Both the position numbers and the translations under genes were made by a program. Shown in pieces: positions 59,900 to 64,000 of a stretch of DNA of 64,000 bases. Position 1 is the stretch's first letter, and each line of letters begins with the position of its first letter. Location of the stretch: assembly GCA_030762175.1 (NCBI GenBank), contig CM060846.1, positions 182,130,541 to 182,194,540 on the forward strand, written 5' to 3'. Source of the DNA: Metallyticus violacea. Its lineage: Eukaryota > Arthropoda > Insecta > Mantodea > Metallyticidae. The notes below the pieces were generated by a model. That model was not told the DNA's origin and searched no databases. It worked only from the letters and a program-made list of their open reading frames with translations.

Positions 59900-60165
59900 T
59901 TGATAAAAATCCTACTGGCTGCTGAATTGGAACGAAATTAATATTCAGAACTGCTTCATTTAGTACTGCGAACTGAATGAAATTGAAAAGTTCCGAAAAC
60001 TGCTCCATTGAATACTGTAGACTGAGAAACTGAGAAACTGAAAAGCTGCTCACTGTAAACTGCCTACTGTGAAAAATTCTACACTGGAAAACCGCAATTT
60101 CCTTCATTTGCTCGGAACAGTCTACTGCAAATCTATTCACTGCAACTGTTTACTGAAAAACCACA
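59900..60165. repeat. ACTG-rich degenerate short repeat
   Basis: Many spaced AACTGCT, GAAACTGA, CTACTG and CACTG words occur at 8-20 bp intervals, giving a low-complexity stretch. A related CAGTTCAGTTGCAG-rich tract is at about 57,240-57,320. Confidence 0.5.
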
Positions 60166-61087
60166 ATTGTGTATTTTGTGCATGAAATTTCCCTACTGGG
60201 GGATTTCGACTGGATTCGAATCGGGGCCACGTGGCTCTTAGCTCCCACAGAGTTTCATAACTGAACCCATGGACTCTGGGCTTTCAAAATCTAAGGCCGC
60301 CATTGGTGTGTCGGAACTCACACTGAGGCGCTCATATTTAATATTTCAAAGTCCTTGCCCCTGATAGGTGTGCGTTCTAACACGCGTCCACGCGGTGCTA
60401 GAGGCCGTTCACCTGTTTAATGTCTCTTGAGTAATTTTCAACGGTACCTAAGGAATTTGCCGTATTTCTCTAAAATACAATAGAGTATTGTTCTGGCCTT
60501 TCCTTGCAGTGCTTGTTCTTCATTGTCCTAGCTCGCGTCTTTCGCCGGAGGCTCTAAAGCAGTGGTACCAGACGGTATTATTTTCTGCAAACACTTATTT
60601 TTACACCTAATATCCTGTGTATTCATATCACAACTTATTAATTATTAATCATACTGTTTGCATGAGACCTTTGGTCATCCTATCTCGCTTCTAAACGTAT
60701 GCAATGTAGGCTAGATATTAAAAGTTCATTATAATATATGTAGTATGCAACTTTGCTTTCCTTCCGGGTTTGGAGGTGGAAGATCTGCTTCATCTTTCAG
60801 AATGGCTATAATTGCACTGGAACGCATATTTTAACTTTTTTCTTGGGGATTTTACTAAAATACATGAAAACGCCTAATTAGACCAATCTATATGTAAATA
60901 TGAACTCGTTTTCACTCCATCACGTCCCAATTTTCCACAAAATAAGAAATAATAAAATACATTATATTACACTCGGTCCTGTCAAATGTATATTATATTG
61001 TTAAATGTAACTTAATCAATCCACACACTCTTCAGTATAAATTAATGTTTGACTTCTGTTCTTAATTAATCACTTATATTTAATATT
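60166..61087. other. Intergenic sequence
   Basis: No gene is recognised. A weak tRNA-like head may lie on the minus strand at about 60,200-60,290 (box B-like GATTCGAATCC). Confidence 0.4.
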
Positions 61088-61096
61088 AGCTCAGAT

Positions 61097-61346
61097 TTTT
61101 TTTTATTCGTTTTATTTACGGACGCTCTTTAACATCTCAGGTCATCAGCTTCCCATTCCATTCAGGGCGTGAAATGGCCGACAAATTTTGCTCAGAGGCC
61201 TCTTTTTAGAGGCTTGAGGTTGTTTTTCGTGCCGTAAATGTACGACACGAGACCCACGCTTTACTTCCCTTCCGAAGGAAGCCATACTTAGGATTTTTAC
61301 GCCCGAAAAAAATCCATCGATCCTGGCCGGATTTGAACCCGCGACC
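61097..61346 (-). repeat. SINE1 copy, 5'-truncated at box B, with TSD
   Basis: On the minus strand it begins at GGTCGCGGGTTCAAATCC, keeps the body, and ends with an A-rich tail at the low-coordinate side. Duplications AGCTCAGAT (61,088-61,096) and AGCTTAGAT (61,347-61,355) flank it, with one mismatch. Confidence 0.85.
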
Positions 61347-61770
61347 AGCTTAGATGTTGACTTGTTATCTTGAAATAAACGCTTTTTGAGTTCCTTTTAT
61401 GGAAAAAACGTAGATTCTATTCTTTTTAGTGAACAGCAATAGTCTGCTATCACGTTCGTTTTTATATGTTCTGGCAAAAACTTTCACTCTGCTTCTCGCT
61501 TACACAACCGAAAATTTCCAAGAAAAAGTCCAAATGATAATGTAGGAAACGAAGTTTGACAGAAATTTGAACTTCAGCTTTCGAAATTTCTCAAGCATGT
61601 CTTGTACAATATTTTTGTAATTTGAATTGTAATAATTTCCTAGAATATTTGGTTCACATTTTTAAAAGCAATCCAAACTGGTTTTTCAGTATCTGTCATA
61701 GATTCTTCAGATAAGGTATCAGTAGTATATATCCCTCCTCGCGTGATTTTTATATCAAATTGATATCAAA
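61347..61770. other. Intergenic sequence
   Basis: No supported feature. Confidence 0.5.
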
Positions 61771-61771
61771 A

Positions 61772-61935
61772 GGGGTGGGGGGTGATATCAAAAGTGGTGG
61801 GAGGTGGGGGTGGGAGGTGGTGGTGGTGGTGGTGGGAGGTGGTGGTGGTGGGAGGTGGTGGTGGTGGTGGTGGTGGGGGTGGTGGTGGTGGGGGTGGTGG
61901 TGGTGGTGTGGGTGTTGTGGGGGTGGGGTGTTGAT
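61772..61935. repeat. G-rich (GGT)n/(GGGA) tract, G-quadruplex-prone
   Basis: About 160 bp of GGTGG, GGGGGTGG and GGGAGG units on the plus strand, with no C except near the ends. Short TGATATCAAAA motifs stand on both sides (61,754-61,790 and 61,931-61,970). The glycine/tryptophan-rich frame across it is a repeat artefact. Confidence 0.92.
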
Positions 61936-62084
61936 ATCAAAATCTCAATTTGAATTGATATCAAAATTTCTGTTTGATTAAGCGATAGGAAAATCTCTGT
62001 TTGATCGAGTGTTGGATTTAAATCTCCCGAAAAAAGTGTGTGTGATCAATTAATTACGTTGTAAAAAAATGGAGAGCCCTTCCG

Positions 62085-62195
62085 CCACTGCGTTGGCAGT
62101 TCGCCACTGCTCGCTCCCCCCACCGCTCGCTTTCGCCGCCCGCCTCGCTTTGTTCGCCGCCCGCCTTGTGTCCCTCGCTTTGTTCGCCGCCCGCA
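62085..62195. repeat. GC-rich tandem repeat
   Basis: CTCGCTTTGTTCGCCGCCCGC occurs twice and CTCGCTTTCGCCGCCCGC once, separated by a CTTGTGTC linker. It is strongly GC-rich against AT-rich flanks. Confidence 0.8.
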
Positions 62196-62221
62196 CAATG
62201 CTTTTGCGTGAATTCGGTCTT

Positions 62222-62790
62222 CAATGGGTGGTTTCTTATTCGTTTGTATATATTCTTTTTAACAAAAACTCTGTATTTTCTCACACAGGGTTAGAAAAGT
62301 CAAAAACAATATGTGTGGGTTTTTCTTTACAGAGCCAACTAAAAGTTTCTTCTTTGTTCATGCGTGTTTATATTCGGGGGGCATCTTTTCTTCTTCAATG
62401 TGTGGTTTCTTATTCGTTTGTATGTATTCTTTTTAACAAAAACTCTGTATTTTTCTCACACAGGGTTAGAAAGTCAAAAACAATATGTGGGTATTTTAAA
62501 AGTTCTTTTTTCTTACTAACACGTTGGCTCTCTCTGTATTTCTAAAAATCTATTATTTTCACAAGGAAACAAAACCTGTATACGTTTGCTTTTGTTCTTT
62601 TTCATGCGTGTTTTTAAAAAAGAATTCGGGGCATCTTTTCTTCTAGCAAAAACTCCCTCCGCACACATTTCTAAAACCGACCCAATGGGTGATTTCTTTT
62701 CTTATAAATTCGATTGTATATATTCTTTTTAACAAAACTCTGTATTTTCTCACACAGTGACAGAAAAAAAGTCAAAAACAAGGGGATTCT
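62222..62790. repeat. Three-copy tandem repeat, irregular spacing
   Basis: Units at about 62,228, 62,404 and 62,690 share GTTTCTTATTCGTTTGTAT, TTCTTTTTAACAAAA-CTCTG, TTTTCTCACACAGGGTTAG (the third has CACACAGTGACAG) and GTCAAAAACAATATG. Linker phrases with GGGGCATCTTTTCTTCT recur between them. The CTCACACAG ends resemble a splice acceptor but no exon is evident. Confidence 0.75.
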
Positions 62791-62899
62791 TTTTTCTTCT
62801 TCTAGCAAACTCCCACCGCGTACCCGATGGAAGATTAAAAAAATGAATATACCTTCCCCCACCATTTGTACGACGATTGGCTGTAGGGTTATGCATGCG

Positions 62900-63370
62900 C
62901 CGTAGAAACCTCCCATTCCACCTCAGTTCATTCCGTTGATTCTGTTACAGAGTCGAAAGTGCCACACAACCAATGAGAACGGGTGGTGTGTGAAACCTGT
63001 GACGACGTTGATGTTCCTCTGTTCACTTCTGCACCAAAGGCAAGCTGTATGCGTTCAGCGCCGGTTTCATGTATGCAGCAATGAAATTCCGGACACATTC
63101 CGCAACGATGTGCTTATGAGCGGTACATAAATAGCACACGTACTTCATAGCTTCTCACAGCTTTGCTACTTCGATATCTCTCCAACGAGAAAATTTACAG
63201 AATTACCCGAGCATTTGGTCTGAGAAAAGATTATGTGTGTTACTGGCCTTTTTATTCTAATTCAGACCAGTAAGAAGGTTCTGAAAAACCCCATATTCCC
63301 TTGGGTCACTCTGTATTTACAACGATTAATAGTCTCACAAAGTCAATCCGGTAACTTCCCAAAATTTTAT
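62900..63370. other. Intergenic sequence
   Basis: No recognised gene; GC content is somewhat higher than average. Confidence 0.45.
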
Positions 63371-63376
63371 CCACCT

Positions 63377-64000
63377 AGCAACGCATTCTTTTAAAATGCC
63401 GTAATTGATATTTTTGACCAAATGCTGTAGCCTTTTTTTTTTGTTCTTTTACAACAACCATTACAAATCTTTTAACATTGAGCAATTTTTCAACCGAACG
63501 ACTCGATCTTAGATTTCGGTATACCTGTGGCCTTGCGAAGTTTGTCTGCAGTGCCAAAACCAGCATAGTGTTCAGGATTGAAATAGATTTTCTTCAGTGC
63601 GTTCATAGTTGTTCCCTGATATTTTGTAAGCAGCAACGCATTCTTTTAAAATGCCGTAATTGATATTTTTGACCAAATGATGTAGCTTTTTTTTTTTTGT
63701 TCTTTACAACTACCATTACAAATCTTTAAACATTGGAGCAGCAACGCATTCTTTTAAAATGCCGTAATTGATATTTTTGACCAAATGCTGTAGCCTTTTT
63801 TTTTTTTTTTTGTTCTTTACAACAACCGTTACAAATCTTTTAACATTGGAGCAGCAACGCATTCTTTTAAAATGCCGTAATTGATATTTTTGACCAAATG
63901 CTGTAGCCTTTTTTTTTGTTCTTTACAACAACCGTTACAAATCTTTTAACATTGAGCAATTTTTCAACCGAACGACTCGATCTTAGATTTCGGTATACCT
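63377..64000. repeat. Tandem array with higher-order structure running off the window
   Basis: A unit of about 102-113 bp (GCAACGCATTCTTTTAAAATG, AATTGATATTTTTGACC, a T run, GTTCTTTACAACAACC, CTTTTAACATTG) starts at 63,378, 63,633, 63,741 and 63,854. A second unit starting GAGCAATTTTTCAACCGAAC follows the first copy at 63,480 and reappears at 63,954, about 474 bp later. The array is therefore U-V-U-U-U-V with variable T-run length, and it continues past the window end. Confidence 0.92.

Noticed and set aside
61760..61981. Glycine/tryptophan-rich frame
   Set aside because: It is a translation of the GGT tract, not a protein.
62450..62470. CTCACACAG as a splice acceptor of a host gene
   Set aside because: The motif is part of a tandem unit repeated three times, and no adjacent exon with coding potential was found.
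63375..63566. Basic 63-residue minus-strand frame as a possible ribosomal-protein-like gene
   Set aside because: It matches no family I can recognise and lies in a tandemly repeated unit.

Overview
This window is eukaryotic, AT-rich and intergenic, almost certainly from an arthropod. The evidence is its repeat content: R1-type and I/Nimb-type non-LTR retrotransposons, a mariner-like element, a Ty3/Gypsy remnant, tRNA-derived SINEs with box A/box B heads, many microsatellites, and a broken copy of a multicopy protein family that I know from arthropod genomes. I cannot name the species. I found no intact host gene, no genuine tRNA or rRNA gene, and nothing prokaryotic. Every coding region I can support belongs to a mobile element or is a pseudogene.

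Layout. 0-5.2 kb: AT-rich sequence with a two-copy tandem repeat, a decayed zinc-knuckle ORF1 and a SINE2 insertion. 5.2-10.6 kb: an old, deleted copy (copy B) of an I/Nimb-like retrotransposon with a SINE1 nested in its 5' end. 12.0-15.7 kb: an R1-clade element on the minus strand. 16.05-21.98 kb: a younger, nearly full-length copy (copy A) of the same I/Nimb-like family, with 5' UTR, ORF1 (zinc knuckles), ORF2 (endonuclease, RT with an FVDD box, RNase H, C-terminal zinc finger) and an (ATC)n tail. Stops and frameshifts have killed it. 22-33 kb: sparse, with SINEs, two LINE fragments and a long AGT microsatellite. 33.2-43.26 kb: a large, diverged inverted repeat. Its arms are about 2.8 and 3.0 kb, made of ordered minisatellite blocks, around a roughly 4.2 kb centre filled with SINEs and another decayed repeat. 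44.6-50 kb: several SINE1 copies. 50.7-51.7 kb: Ty3/Gypsy remnant. 53.1-54.1 kb: the arthropod multicopy pseudogene, followed directly by a nearly perfect 225-bp-arm inverted repeat. 55.9-56.4 kb: an internally deleted mariner-like element. 56.8-57.9 kb: a possible solo LTR. 61-64 kb: a SINE1, a GGT-rich tract, GC-rich repeats and a tandem array that runs off the window end.

The parts work together only as mobile-element ecology. Retrotransposons could once have supplied endonuclease and reverse transcriptase, and SINEs with 7-14 bp target-site duplications could have used such machinery. Nested insertions give relative ages: SINE1 sits inside copy B, inside a SINE2 and inside a third tRNA-like SINE head. 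The two most unusual structures are the modular inverted repeat at 33-43 kb and the young hairpin-forming inverted repeat at 54.1-54.9 kb. Neither is explained by any element type I can name with confidence.
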